In this document: one piece after another, positions 34,741 through 46,798 of the stretch
Position numbering within the stretch: position 1 is the first letter of the stretch
Layout of the letters: each line of letters begins with the position of its first letter
NCBI GenBank assembly: GCA_014281115.1
Contig: JACONQ010000007.1
Span: forward strand, 1,426,001-1,490,000
Source of the DNA: Laburnicola sp. R22_1
Lineage: Eukaryota; Ascomycota; Dothideomycetes; Pleosporales; Didymosphaeriaceae
Direction: 5' to 3'
DNA length: 64,000 nucleotides
The notes under the pieces: generated by a model
Seen by the model: the letters and a program-made list of their open reading frames with translations, nothing else
Database searches by the model: none
What the model was told of the DNA's origin: nothing
Program-made: the position numbers and the translations under genes

Positions 34741-35870
34741 CTTGTGCTGTCTTAGCCTTAGCCTTTCGCTTAGCCTTAGCCTTTCGCTTAGCCTTAGCCT
34801 TTCGCTTAGCCTTAGCCTTTCGCTTAGCCTTAGCCTTTCACTTGGCCTCAGCCTTCTTCTTGGTTTTTTTTAGCTCCTGATTTTCACGCCTCTTATCCTA
34901 AGTAGCCTTTCTAGAACTTAAGAGTTGCTTTATAGTCGGCTCGTTGCTAAGGGCCAAAGCAAGTAATCTTTTATTCTTATTGCTTATAATAGCACTAAAG
35001 ATCGACTTATAGGCTAACTAGTAAACGCAAAGAATATAAGATAGTCTATAAGAATATTAAAACGTGCGCAGCAATTTCTATATTATAAATTGTATCTATA
35101 GTAGTTCTAGTTATTATAGCGTGACGTTGGAATGGCAATATCCTAGTATACATTAGCTTAGAGCATAGACAAGACAGATTAGGATTAACTTTTTAATAAC
35201 TATAGGATAAGATAACTTATAAGATGCGACAGCGACTAAAATTGTCTCTACAAGTCTAAGTTGCAATTTTTCGACAACCCTACCACTCTTTAACAACGCG
35301 AGCACAGCTAGGTAATTATAAGGTCGTTTTCTAAGGCCTGCTAAAACTAGTTTAATGGGGGAAGGTTTCTGTATCTATAGTAGGGCGGCCCATCCACTTG
35401 GTTAGGAGACGTGTTACTACTTGTTACTAATTTACTAGCTGCTAACGCTACTATAGGTAAACCTAAATAGATATATCTGTAGCAATATAGCATAGCCTAA
35501 CTAAAAGCATCTGCCTTATAGAAAACTTAGTGCTATATATAATTATCTATGCCTAACTCTCTAGAGAGATAAGAAAATGCATTTTGACTATTAGCGCGAT
35601 ACGCTAACTAGTATACGTCTTCTAACCAACTGAGTTATAGATTGCATAAGTCCTATGTCTCTTTATTTACACCCACGTTGCTGCCTATAGAATGTTTAGA
35701 GCTACTTCGAGACTTCCCTAATATAGACTTAGTCTAATAGTTATATACTAATAACGCACGCTTATAGAACACAGATGCCAGGAGTCTATGCGTCTTACTA
35801 TCCTAATTAACTAGCGAATAAGTAAACTGTAACTTATCTACCACTGCTAAGACCTATAAGCAAATAGGAA
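34741..35870 (-). pseudogene. Unrecognised relic with Lys/Ala-rich repeat tail
   Basis: The minus strand reads LEDVY-LAYRANSQNAFSYL, LGLPIVALAASKLVTSSNTS and NQVDGPPYYRYRNLPPLN; then, after a frame change near 35330, VVEKLQLRLVETILVAVASY; then NKNKRLLALALSNEPTIK, a charged helical stretch, and a C-terminal KAKAKR repeat. No domain is recognised. The consistent frame with RIP-type stops argues for a genuine former gene. The basic repetitive tail suggests nucleic-acid binding, but that is only composition. The upstream limit is approximate. Confidence 0.45.
34751..34840 (-). repeat. 18-bp tandem repeat, five copies (codes KAKAKR)
   Basis: CTTAGCCTTAGCCTTTCG is repeated five times head to tail (the last with one transition), followed by a decayed copy. 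On the minus strand each unit codes Lys-Ala-Lys-Ala-Lys-Arg in the frame of the relic above. It is too short to be RIP-targeted and is well preserved. Confidence 0.9.
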
Positions 35871-38539
35871 TCTTCTTAGCTAAAGATCTACTAAGTGATA
35901 AAATATTATTTGCATCCCCTATAAACACATTTCTAAGGCTTTTATAGATTATAGCCAATATTAAAGTCTGCCTTACCTAAGGCAGTGCTCTACGTATTGT
36001 TTAGATTGTGGTGCTTTTAATCCGCAGTTAGGCAATAGCATTATGGGTAGACTAAGAGCGTGAGGTAAATAGGGCAGATGACCCTAAAAGTATTAGGGAA
36101 ACAATTATATAAGAATTCTATAGAGATTAGCCAGCGCTATACAATAAGCAGTTTAGTAAAATCTGCAAAAACAATCGTAAATATAATTCTTAGCGTACAC
36201 AATATTCTATCGCTTAGTATATCTTTAAGATCCTTCTGCCTATAAGTCTTAGCGGCGGTAGATAAGTCACACGTACGCTAGTCGGTTCTTTAATCCTAAA
36301 CACTAGACATTGCCACTAATACCTTTTGGAATATTAAGTGAGGTGTGCCTAGAAGCTGCGCCTCTTAACTAAGGGCCCTATAGGAAATTAGTCTGAACAC
36401 GCTTTGTTAAGGCTTTTTACTATGTTTATAGAATGGCTAGCTTTATCTAACTTAAAGTTATAGTTGTTCTAGTATATATAAATCTCTACTACCTAGTTCT
36501 ACTATTAAATTTAGCAACCTTATTACTATCTAACCTAATTCTTTCTTAAATTCATACTTAATACACTCTAATTATCTCTGTATAACGTCTACGCATAAAA
36601 TTGTCCCACTCTTATACAAATTCTAAGTTACTTATAAGATTATAGTAGCGCCTTATTTAAGAGTTAAATATGATTGTTTCACTTACTATTAGCATCCTGT
36701 TAGTATAGAGACCACGCCATACCTTCTCTCTTACTAACTAATAAGTATGGCATGCCATAATACTATGCCTTTCTGGCGGCTTAAGCTCCTCTTTAGATGC
36801 GCTAGATGTTGGCTCCTATCTTAGTAGGTTAAGTAGTTTAATACTCTAGAGTCTATCTTCGCATAAATATACCCTTAGCCAACACATCCTTAATTCTAGG
36901 CTAATCCAATCTAGTCTCCTTGTACGTAAATCTAGGCCAAAGTGATGGGTTTAATAGTAAGGGTACGGAAATTGCACTCTTAGCTAAGGCTGTTACTTAG
37001 CTCGTTACTAGAGATATAGGCTAATTTCTACCACCTAGACATGGCTCGAGTGCTACCTAGCGTATTACTTATTGCAGTTTTTGCCGTACTATTAAATGTG
37101 GAGGGAACAACTAGGACCTAGCCATATTTATAAATAATCTAGATAAACGTTAAGAGTGCATACAAAAAGCAAGACATAGGTAATAGACTATAGTGCCTTC
37201 TTACCTTTCTATAAGGCTTTAAATATGTAGATAGCAGCCAGAGCAAGTGAGGTTTGGGCGGCGAGAGACAGATGGTTAAAGGAGGTGGCTAAGCCAAAGA
37301 CAACAGCCTTAGCTAAAACAAAGCTACACATAGCTAGGAAAGTATAGCCAAGTGTTAAGTTCCCTAAACAGGCACCTTCGTTTATGCTTAGGGGCTATGT
37401 AGGTCTAGTTTTAGACCTTCCGATATGTACTTAGGCTCAGATTAGGGGTCTCCCAGAGCGACTCACCCTTAGCTCAGGTTAAAGCAGCGACTGCTCAGGC
37501 TAGCGACTGTAACTGGAAGTGGTCCCATAAGAGAAGTTTGCCTGTCTCTATAGGTATTTACTATACGCAATATTATATTTAATAAATTATTATTCTATAA
37601 GAGTAAAGCTAATTAAGACATATTTTATAGAGAAGTAATAAAAATTATTAAAGTTCTACACAAAAAGAAAATTAATAATTTAGAAAAAAGTTTGCAAATA
37701 TTCATAATCTTTTTACTATACTAAATAAGTAAGCAAGTACTAAGTAAGTAAAATATAGTGCTCTTATCTAGCAATCTAAGAGTATAGCTAGCTAGACTAG
37801 TAATTAAGTAGCTAATAGGACTAATATATAGGCAGCGAGCTTAGCTAGTAAGCAGCTAAGAATTTATATAGTTTAAAGAAAGTATATAGGGCTTATAACC
37901 TCTATATAAACACTAGAGCTAGGTAATATAGGATATAATAAGTTAAGGACTTATAGGGAAACTAATAGCTACTAAAACATATACTAATTTAGGCAAGCTA
38001 GCCTATTAAATCCTAGAAAGTATTCTCTTCGAAGTGTAGAGACTAAAAGCTCTATAGCTGCCTCTTAATTTAGCCCTAGAAGCTTAACCGCGCTAGAGAA
38101 AGTAGATAACCTACTAGTAAGCTAAAGGCAAAGGTAAGATTACGCATCTATAAGATTAAATAAATAGACTTTAAGGTAATAACGCATACATATATATTTA
38201 GGACTATCTAACTTTTTAATAATAACGAGATTATAATTAGTATAATAATAATACTAATTAGCTAGGGGATAGATTAGGTATATATACACTAATCGCCAGT
38301 TATATAATAAAAAATGTCTAAGATAACTTTTTGTTTATATATATCCTAGAAGTATAGGAAGCCTAGAATAAGCACAAAAAGTATACTATAATAAATTCTA
38401 TAGTTACTATAGTAATGCTTAAAAAGATACTAAAGGCATTATCTTCTGCATATCTATATAGAGACAAGCTACTAAAGCTACCTACCTTATAGAAACACCT
38501 TACTAATTATCCACTTAGAAAGCTCTTTAAGTAAGCCTC
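35871..38539. other. AT-rich stretch, with a less-eroded part at 37230-37530
   Basis: No gene is recognised. The 37230-37530 stretch is noticeably less AT-rich and could be an LTR or 5' region of the Copia that follows, but no paired copy is in the window. 37680-38539 probably holds eroded upstream Pol (integrase) of that Copia; motifs were not clear enough to call. Confidence 0.35.
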
Positions 38540-40353
38540 TTATATTAAGATTAGTATACTTAAAAAAGGAATCTAGATAATAATCTATTAAGCACAAGCT
38601 ACTAGACAACTACTCCTATTAAAGTGGGTTTAGACCTATAAGTTTAATTAGAATAAGTACTTTCTAAAGTATAAGACTTAAATTATTATAGGAAGTAATC
38701 TCTAGAATAAGGACTTACTATAGTTAACCTATATAGTAATACTTGCAGCATAGTTATTTAGAGCTATAATAGCAATTATAGCAGAATTTTATTTAGAGAT
38801 TATTTAATATAATATAGTAGGAGCGTTCTTAAACACTTATATTATAGCTAAAAACCTAGTTATCTATAAGCTTCTAAATAGGTTTAAGTAATATAGCAAG
38901 TGCGTGTCTCTTAATTAAGCTCTATATAGATTAAGAGACTCGCCACTACTCTAGTATAAGGAGTTCTTAGGATTGCTAAGATATATAGGACTTATTACCT
39001 TAAAAGAAGAATCTTATTTATTTATAAGTGAAAATCGCTAAACCTTAGTACTTTTCTATATTAATAATATACTTCTAATCTTTAATAAAGCTTATAAAGC
39101 AGAGGTATAAAAGCTCTAAAGTTAGGTTAAAACAAAATATAAGATTAAAAACTATAGACTAGTTAAATAGTTTCTAGGTGTCTAAGTAATCTAAGATTAT
39201 AAGAATAGAATAATCACGCTTGTTTATAATACTTACATTAATAAGATTATAAAAAGTTTAATTTTAAAGATAGTAGAAGTTTCTCTATAACGCCTCTTTT
39301 GTTAAAAGAGCGTATAAAAAATACAAGGGAAGCGACTAAGTAGGAGATTAAGAGCTACTAGAAATACGTTAGCTTAGTACTATATACAGCAATTATACTT
39401 AGGTCTACTATTATGTTTACTATTTTAAAGCTCTTACACTGCCTAATAAATCTAAGTAAACAATACTTTATTATAATTAATTAAGTAATTATATATTTTT
39501 AGAGAACGCGCTAGTAGTTTATTGAGTATAGCTAATATAATAGATCTAACCTTATAATTTACAGTAATACGTTATTCGCAGATAATTTAGAAACTTAAAG
39601 ATTATCTTATAGCTATATAGTTATACTCTATAGTAGCTGCGGTTGCGACTTCGCATAGATTCACTACAGCTCTCTAATAGTCCACTAGTTAAGAGATAAC
39701 ATGTAACTTAGTTATGCCAGATAGCAGACTATCTATTAACTGCTGTCGACGATATTGCCGTGCAAAACGTTAACAACGAAATTATCGTTATTTTGTGTAT
39801 ATTTTATTACTACTACTGTGTGCTAGGTGCTAGGTTTTAGTACCTCCTATTTTACTCCTGTCTGTGTATAGTGCGGATTCTACCTTAGTTAGAATCTTAC
39901 CACGACGAAGATCTTTAATACTCTATAGTAGAGTAATATTCTAGAAGAGTGTTTATTAAAGCATAGTTACAACCTCTACTACTAAGGCTAAGCTACTTGC
40001 ACTTAAGCATATAAGTAAAGAAGTAATAGCACTAAAGTAGTTCTTTAAGAAATCTAAGCTTAAGTTAGAACATATATAGAATGTTCTCTATAATAATTAA
40101 TAAACAATCTAACTAGTTGTTAGGAGAAATAAGCGTATTAACACTCGCCTGCGCTATATTAATATCTAGAATATATAGCTATATTAAGAGTATATAAAAG
40201 AATTATTTAAGGTTACCTATCTAAAAATAAGTAATATGCTAGCAAATAGACTTATAAAAGCGCTTACTTAGTAGCAGTTTACTCGCTTTAAAAAGCTTCT
40301 AAATCTTAAGAATATAAGTAGACTTATTATAAAGAAAACGGAAGTTATAAATT
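38540..40353 (+). pseudogene. Second Copia family: reverse transcriptase/RNase H relic
   Basis: Plus-strand Pol is readable in one frame: LLLLKWV-TYKFN (RT start), SLN-ALYRLRDSPLL-YKEF, and ENR-TLVLFYINNILLIFNK at about 39030-39085. The RT active site YVDD is YINN at 39057-39068, both Asp lost. Then KIKNYRLVK-FLGV and the RNase H part (SIVTTSTTKAKLLALKHISKE, ending KKTEVIN at 40353). It is interrupted by the 281-bp insertion at 39637-39917; removing that and one duplication rejoins the RNase H frame. It is on the opposite strand to Copia A/B and of a different family. Confidence 0.75.
39637..39917 (-). mobile_element. 281-bp insertion with 14-bp target duplication, unclassified
   Basis: It is flanked by ATACTCTATAGTAG at 39623-39636 and 39918-39931 and interrupts the Copia RNase H frame, which is restored when it is removed. 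Relatives in opposite orientation occur inside larger units near 49107-49400 and 56980-57340. In its own orientation it has AAGGTAGAATCC, close to a pol III B-box-like GGTCGAATCC in the relative at 49150. There are no terminal inverted repeats and no coding capacity. The long duplication points to LINE-type retroposition (a SINE-like element), but this is inference. Confidence 0.6.
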
Positions 40354-40432
40354 AATTATAAATATAAGCTCCACAGAGCTACTACCTATTTAGTAGACTT
40401 ATATAAACAAAATCCTAATATAAGACTTAATA

Positions 40433-40538
40433 TGTGGCGTTAATTCTACCTAGGGGTAGGACGACAAAGGCTTTCATCTCAAATAACATAACAAAAAAAG
40501 CAGAGCCCCCTGCTTAGTAATTAAAAAGAGCGTGAAAT
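40433..40538 (+). mobile_element. ~105-bp interspersed element, copy with 15-bp duplication
   Basis: It begins TGTGGCGTTA, contains two small hairpins (CTACC/GGTAG and AGCAG/CTGCT arms) and ends GAGCGTGAAAT. It is flanked by ATATAAGACTTAATA at 40418-40432 and 40539-40553. Other copies: 48629, 56395, 58573 (forward) and 57147-57251 (reverse). It is non-coding. Its small size would keep it below the length that RIP recognises, which fits its good preservation. Confidence 0.7.
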
Positions 40539-40553
40539 ATATAAGACTTAATA

Positions 40554-41665
40554 AGCGCAGACTAACGCCTATCTAATATATATAATCTAAAATAGATTTA
40601 GTTAATTACTTCTTTAAGGAAATATTAAACAGCTTATTACGAAGCTTATGCTAGTTTATAATTATAACAGCTTATTAAGTATATAAGATATTATAAGTAG
40701 CCTTATAGCTCTCTAAAATAGATTCCTTTTAATTAGTCTAGCTTAGGTGGAAAGCGCTCTTTAGATCTAATAGTTTCTCTATTAATATATAAGAAGATAA
40801 TTCTATCTGTAGATTAATATTATTGTTACTAATAGGATTAGCGTTTTTAGGCTAAGATTAGGGCTGCTTAATAGATAGTGCGACATTTTTAAGCAGCTTA
40901 TTAGCTAGATTAGAGCTAGCAGCTAGAGACCCTAAAACAATTATTACTATGCTAGAAAGAGTCCTATAGCAGAGATAAGGAGACTTGTAAGCAGATTAAA
41001 CATCCTATTTACTACTCTAGTAAGCAAAACTAATAGTCCTAAAGCAATTATAAGGACTAAGCAATTAATTACTAAATATTAAAGCGCGCTAAGTTAAACA
41101 ATCCTAAGAATTTATACTACACTAGCCAAATAGCTCTGCGAAATTCTGCAGCTTCTAGAAAGCAAATTAATTCTAAGATTATTATTAATTATTAAAAGAA
41201 GAATAGTGCTTAAGTTGTACTTAAAGATTGTTAATAAGAGCACTAGTATTAGCTATTTAAGGGGTATTCTAATTAGTTACTAAAAAATCGCGCTAAATTA
41301 GAATTAAAACTCGCGAAGTTAAAGCTAGGCTTAGATCCCGCTTAGTTAGGCAACTAAAAAGAATCTTAATTAGAAACAATTAAACAACCCTAATGTTGTT
41401 AAGTAATTATTACTAAAGATTAAGAATAAGCAATAATGTCTCCTATTAAACAAGCAATAGAATTAGCCAAATCTAAGATTTTCTACTAAGAGGGTATCCC
41501 TAATTCTTAATTATATTAAGTAGTTAATACACTAGCCTACCTAGTTAACTTTAAGATACACACTATAAAATCCTTTAAAAGTAACATCTATGTAGTATTA
41601 ATTAAATCAGATTAATCTTAGCTTAAGAGAGTGTAATAATTAATCACAGCTAAAATATTAGACTT
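40554..41665. other. AT-rich relic, possibly coding, interrupted by Copia B
   Basis: Short plus-strand runs such as VIITKDQ-like pieces and PIKQAIELAKSKIFY can be read up to the Copia insertion, and similar texture continues after 46799. No family is recognised. Confidence 0.3.
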
Positions 41666-41670
41666 ATACC
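41666..41670. repeat. 5-bp target-site duplication (ATACC), left of Copia B
   Basis: ATACC is repeated exactly at 46794-46798. Confidence 0.9.
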
Positions 41671-44600
41671 TGTCAGATTTGATAGTTAAATGCGATGTAG
41701 CGTCTTGATGGATAATGATTGTATTGTGTTCTGTTCCAACCGTGTTTAGCTGGTTCTGACTTCTTCGCTAGTGTGCCAAGCCAGGTGGTCCCTGCTCGAT
41801 TGTACAGATCCAACCTTACCACAGCTCGTTCTATCTAACACACCCCCTCAGGTTGGAAACTCTTCAAGCTGGTACTTATGCGATTGTGAGGTCTTTAAGT
41901 TGCTCTTGAATCTCCTCAAGAGGTACGGTATTCGTTACCTTCTTAGTCTTCACATTGACCAATCCAAGTTATTAGAGGAAACCCTCCTACTTGCTCCTGG
42001 GGAGCACCTTTGTAAGGCCGTTGGCGATTATATCTGCTAACTATACATACTCCACCTTAATCCTGCCCTTAGATACTTCTTGTTGGATCTAGTGGTTATG
42101 GATGTCCACATAACAAAGCTTGGTTTAGAGGTGAGAAACCTCCTTAGTTACTAAGCGTATAGTTTGTTTATTGTCGCACTAAATAGTGATAGTGCGCGCG
42201 TCCAGTTCGATCTGGAGTTCGCAGAGTAGTCTTAAGACGAAGAGTGCTTCCTTAGCTACCTAAGAAAGAGCTAGCAGTTTGGCCTTAGTAGTTGATGTTG
42301 TTACAGTATCTTGTTTGTTAGCCTTCTAGGCGATAAGTCCGCCAAAGAGCTTAATAGCGTAGCCTTAGGAGCTCTTGCGGTCTATTGTGTTATTAGCGAA
42401 GAATGCGTCGCTTACAATCTAAAGTCTAGTGTTACCTCTAAGCTGTAGGGCTCGCTGCTTTGTGCTTTAAAGGTATAGGAGAACTTGGTCTACTGCGTCT
42501 TAGTGATTAGGCCCTAGGTTTAACAGAAATTAAGCTAGTTGTGAAGTTGCAAAGGCAATATCTGGCCTTGTAGTAACTGCAGCAAAGAGCAATAATCCAA
42601 TCTTATGTTAAAATTTGTTGATCTTAGTTAGCATTGCCAACCCCTTCCTTGGCCGTAATTTAATCGCAGCCATAGGAGTGTTATGTGGAATGTTTGTTCT
42701 GTCTGCTAATCGGCTAATCTTGTCCAAGTAGGCAGCCTGTAACAGTTAAATCTTGCGGTTTGTTTAGTCCTATACAACTTCTATGCTAAGGAACTATTAG
42801 AGGTTGTTTCCTCTAGTGAAAGTATACTTGTCTTGTAAGCGCTTAATTGCTTATTAAGCTTCTTCTTCTTTCTCCTTGTGATACGCGAGTATGATGTCGT
42901 TAACATAGAAGAATACAATAACTCCATCCTTAATTAGGCAGCACAGCTTATAAGGCACTGTCTAGAAGCCTAGTGCTTTAAGCGTTGTCGTGAATTCTTT
43001 CTACTAAAGGAGTGGTGAAATGCGAAGGCCGTATAGTGCCTTGTTTACTTACAGTATTGTTCTAGGCTTTTAATAGCCCTGAGGCATTCTTATATAAACC
43101 TCTTAATCTACTATTGCGTAGACAAACGCATTTATTATGTTGTATTGCTTAAGCTCCATATTATAGTGAGCTACTATTGCCATTATTATTCGGAATAACT
43201 GGCTAGTAAGCGTGGCTGCGTAAGTGTCTTGCGAGGTAATGTTGCGTTGTTAATCGCCTTAGACAACTAGTCGCGCCTTACACTTTAGTAAGCGATAGTG
43301 CTTATTAAGTTTATAGGTGTATACCTATATGCAGTTAAGGATCTGTTGTCCTATTAGTTTAATCTTCTTTAATAGTATTTCTAACTATGATTTCATCTCT
43401 TAGTGGCTTGCGAGGTGCACTTGTTCAGCCTCTTAGAACATCTCGCCTATTGGGTGATCCTCAAGCTTGGTCCGGCACATCGGCAGAGGTGGAAGTTGAC
43501 TTTAATAGGGCTTTAAGCCTTTAGCGAGCATTCTTATTATCTTAGCCTTGTCTATAACTTCTCCTCTATATTTTCCAACACGGCCGGCTTGGGTTCCCGC
43601 TATGAAAGCTGCTGCCTAGGGGACAGTTGTTAAGAACGCTTATTGCGTTAGACTTATTTAGTCTCCAGCTATTAACTATGCAAGTAACACTATAGGTGGT
43701 GGTGTTGTTAGAGGAGTCGGGTAGCTATCCCTAATCTTCCTTCCTTAATAGTAGCCTAGTGGATCTGCTTCGTCTTGTTGTTCTAACAAATCTATAGCGG
43801 CTTCATCCTTATAAAAGGAGTCTGTCTATAGTTATTGGGTAGAAGTTAGTAGCTTAATGGTTCTTACGTGCGTTGCTATTTCTTAAAGCGTGCTGTATAT
43901 AAGACTGTTCATAAGGTCCTTAACCCTCCCATTAAATACTAACTCTTTGTTAAAGACAACGTCTTGGGTGCTTATTACCTTGCCAAGCGATGGTATCCAT
44001 ATTCGGTAGATGTTTAATGATTGGTATCCAACTAGATAACTAATCCATGCCTTTGGATTAAGGTGTTGTAGGCGTAATTTGCCTTAGTAAGTATTATCAG
44101 TTATTGCAAATGCCTTGCAGCTGTACGCCTTTAGATAGGCGAGGTTGGGTTTTTATAGTGAAGTGACAATCCCATTACTAAACGCGACTCGTGTGAAGAA
44201 TATCTTATATAGCGTTTTCTAGTGGTTCGCATAATTCGGTGTTCGATTGTAGAGGTATACTGCGGCTCTTGTTACTTTAGGCCACAGTTCCTAGGATAGG
44301 TTGGCGTCAAGTCGCATTGCACGCGATTTCTCTTTATTCACACCCCCTAAGTGTTTAGCACCTCCATTTTAAGCTTGTGTATCTAGGGTAGAAGGCTTAA
44401 CAGTAATTCCTTGTGATGCCAACTAGCGCTTAATTTCCAGTTTCACCATTGTGATCTTATTGTCCGCTTTAATAACCTTGACCGTAATGTTGTAATAGTT
44501 TTTAAGGAAAAGAAAGAAGTTTAATAGAACTTTAATAACCAACTTTGCTAGTTAATTGTCTTTAAAATAAAAATCCCATTGCAGGCCTAAGTACCTATTA

Positions 44601-46793
44601 GTGATAAGCATCTGGCTCCTTTCGCTAGTGCTACTTTGCGCCTCATAGGCATAAAAGTCGATAGCCAGTCTTTCTCCTAGTCCTTTATTGTTAATTCGCG
44701 GTGCTCAGCTAATTTGTCGCTAGATCTTTGCTTTCCTATAGGAGTCGCATTAAACTGTTGTAACTCCCTTAACTCGCACCCCTTTAGCTTGCTGCACAAG
44801 ATGTTTAATAGCTACTAGTCTAGGGTGTCCTAGTCTCTTGTGCTATAATTTGGCTAAGGCCCTTTGTAGTGCTCCTTTTGTTCGTAATGTATTCTTGCGA
44901 ATGTGATATAAAGTGGGTGGTAGCGGATTATACTTAAGTACCTATTAACCGTGTATCTTGGATAGTTTTCTAATAACTTTGTCGTCTGGTCCTTTTAGCG
45001 TAGTTGGGTCCGTTTGCGTATCCCACTAGATTCCTCTATTCCTTAGTAGTTGAAAGGAGACTAGGTTGCACAGGAGGTCTGGACAGATAGCCACATTATG
45101 TAGAACTAATATAGTTGTTCCATGTTAACCTCTTAGTGTTAAGTTAATAGAGCTGTAGCCTTTTATCCATATCTTTGTATTCCCAGCCTATATATAATCC
45201 CCGGACGTAGGTAGATAGAAGTTATAGATATGGTTAGGGTTGTTTATAATGTGGCAAGTTAATCCTAAATTAAGAATAAACAAGCGCTTTAGCAGGTAGT
45301 CAGACACTTCTATTTCTATTAGCGCTGATGTAAACGCAGCGTTGACGTTTAATATTCTCTACCCCTCTAGTCAGTTCTTGGGGGACTCAAGGATCTTAGG
45401 TGTGGGCGTGTGCGATTGTTTAATAATTGGTGTTCGTGATTGGGTTCTGCTTTGTCCGCGGATTAGCCCTTGGAAAGTTGCGTCGTTCTTACGCTTGAAG
45501 TTAATAAGCTTATTTATAATCTTATTAGGTTTCCACCACTTGGGAGCTTTGTCTGGGTTAACATAATAGCAGTCCCTAATACTGTGGCGTTGTTCATAGG
45601 CAGGGCATTTTGCTCCTCCTGTCATAGCTGGCTCTTAATCTAAAGGCCGCTTAAGCTTAACATCTTTCTTATTAGCTGTACGTTAATTACGGGGTCTGCC
45701 CCGGTTTCGGTTAGATGGCGCGCTTTCGGCATGAGAGGCGTCCCTGTTATTGCCCTGGGTGGTTGCACCACCTTCAGCGAGAAATAATGCATTATTAGTT
45801 ACAAAAGCTGCTTTGTGCTTCCCTAATCTAAGGGGATGGTTTGTTATTATGTGTTCTCGGAAGCGTTTCATTATCTCCTTCTGGCTCATGCTAGTTGCAA
45901 ATCGACTATTGTCTTGAAAGTTTGTAGACTATATGGGAGCAACTTTGTTTATGGCTGCCAGGAAGTCTTTTATAATCACATTTAATTGTGATAGCTTGGC
46001 GACTTAATATGTCTCCGCCTTAGTAGCTGCTTAGTTGTACTCTGCTAGCCATGTGTCCTATTACGACGCGCTCCTTATTGGCCTCAGTAAGGCAAGATAT
46101 TGCTCGCGAGCTTATTCTTGCTCGATTTGTTCGTTGACTCCAACTATTAGTTGTAGGTCTATAATCTATTGTTGCAGTGGCTTCTCTGGTAGGCAGCATG
46201 TGCGCAATAGGTATAAGGATACAGTTAACTAGATAAATGCCACAATGTGTTAGAGGCTTGCTTGTTCCTTCTTAAAGTTGTGCTGGTTGTTCTTATATTA
46301 TTTAATAAGAATCTTGTAATATTCAAGGTCTTCCTTAAACGCCTTCTGTCCAGTTGCTAACAGCGCGGTTAGTCTTATTGGGATTTTGACGTTCGCGGCT
46401 AGTGTGTAATCAGCGACTACTAGAGCTCTAATAACTGCTAGTCTTAATATTAGCGGGACTGTTAACTTTGGATTAACCTTATCCCAGATATTGTAGACAA
46501 CACATCTCGCCTGCAGCTGCGTTATCCATCCTATATAGTTAGTATAATCCCTTAGCGTTACTGTGGGATCGCGGTATAGTTGTTGCGCCATTTCGTATTA
46601 GTTAAGGCAGTGAGACTCTTAATTGTCAGATTTAATGGTTAAATGCAATATAGCGTCTTAATAGATAATAATTGTATTGTGTTCTGTTCTAACCGTGTTT
46701 AGCTAGTTCTGACTTCTTCGCTAGTGTGCCAAGCCAGGTAGTCCCTGCTCGATTGTACAGATCCAACCTCACCACAGCTCGTTCTATCTGACA
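41671..46793 (-). mobile_element. Complete Ty1-copia element, copy B, 5123 bp
   Basis: 170-bp LTRs at 41671-41840 and 46624-46793 and ATACC duplications define it. It is collinear with copy A at a constant offset of 21896 bp, for example Gag starts at 24695 and 46591 and RT sites at 21000 and 42896, so no net indel separates them. The copies differ by scattered transitions consistent with independent RIP or decay. It lies in a different target and so is an independent insertion. Confidence 0.95.
41866..46591 (-). pseudogene. Copia B Gag-Pol polyprotein, RIP-broken
   Basis: Same layout as copy A, starting MAQQLYRDPTVTL at 46591. The zinc knuckle reads KCPAYEQRHSIRDC, so its second Cys is lost (TGT>TAT), unlike copy A. 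The reverse-transcriptase site is YVND at 42896-42907 (first Asp lost), whereas copy A has YIDN (second Asp lost). The protease Asp is Asn in both. Stop-free windows include 45683-45889 and 46298-46591. It is therefore not autonomous. Confidence 0.9.
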
Positions 46794-46798
46794 ATACC

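Noticed and set aside
34751..34840. CRISPR-like repeat array
   Set aside because: Units are directly head to tail with no spacers and lie in a coding frame; the same applies to the minisatellite at 55746-56022. The organism is eukaryotic.
45342..45566. Plus-strand frame in Copia B, also 41771-42040 and 24139-24357
   Set aside because: They are antisense to Gag-Pol or over the LTR; the domain evidence is on the minus strand.
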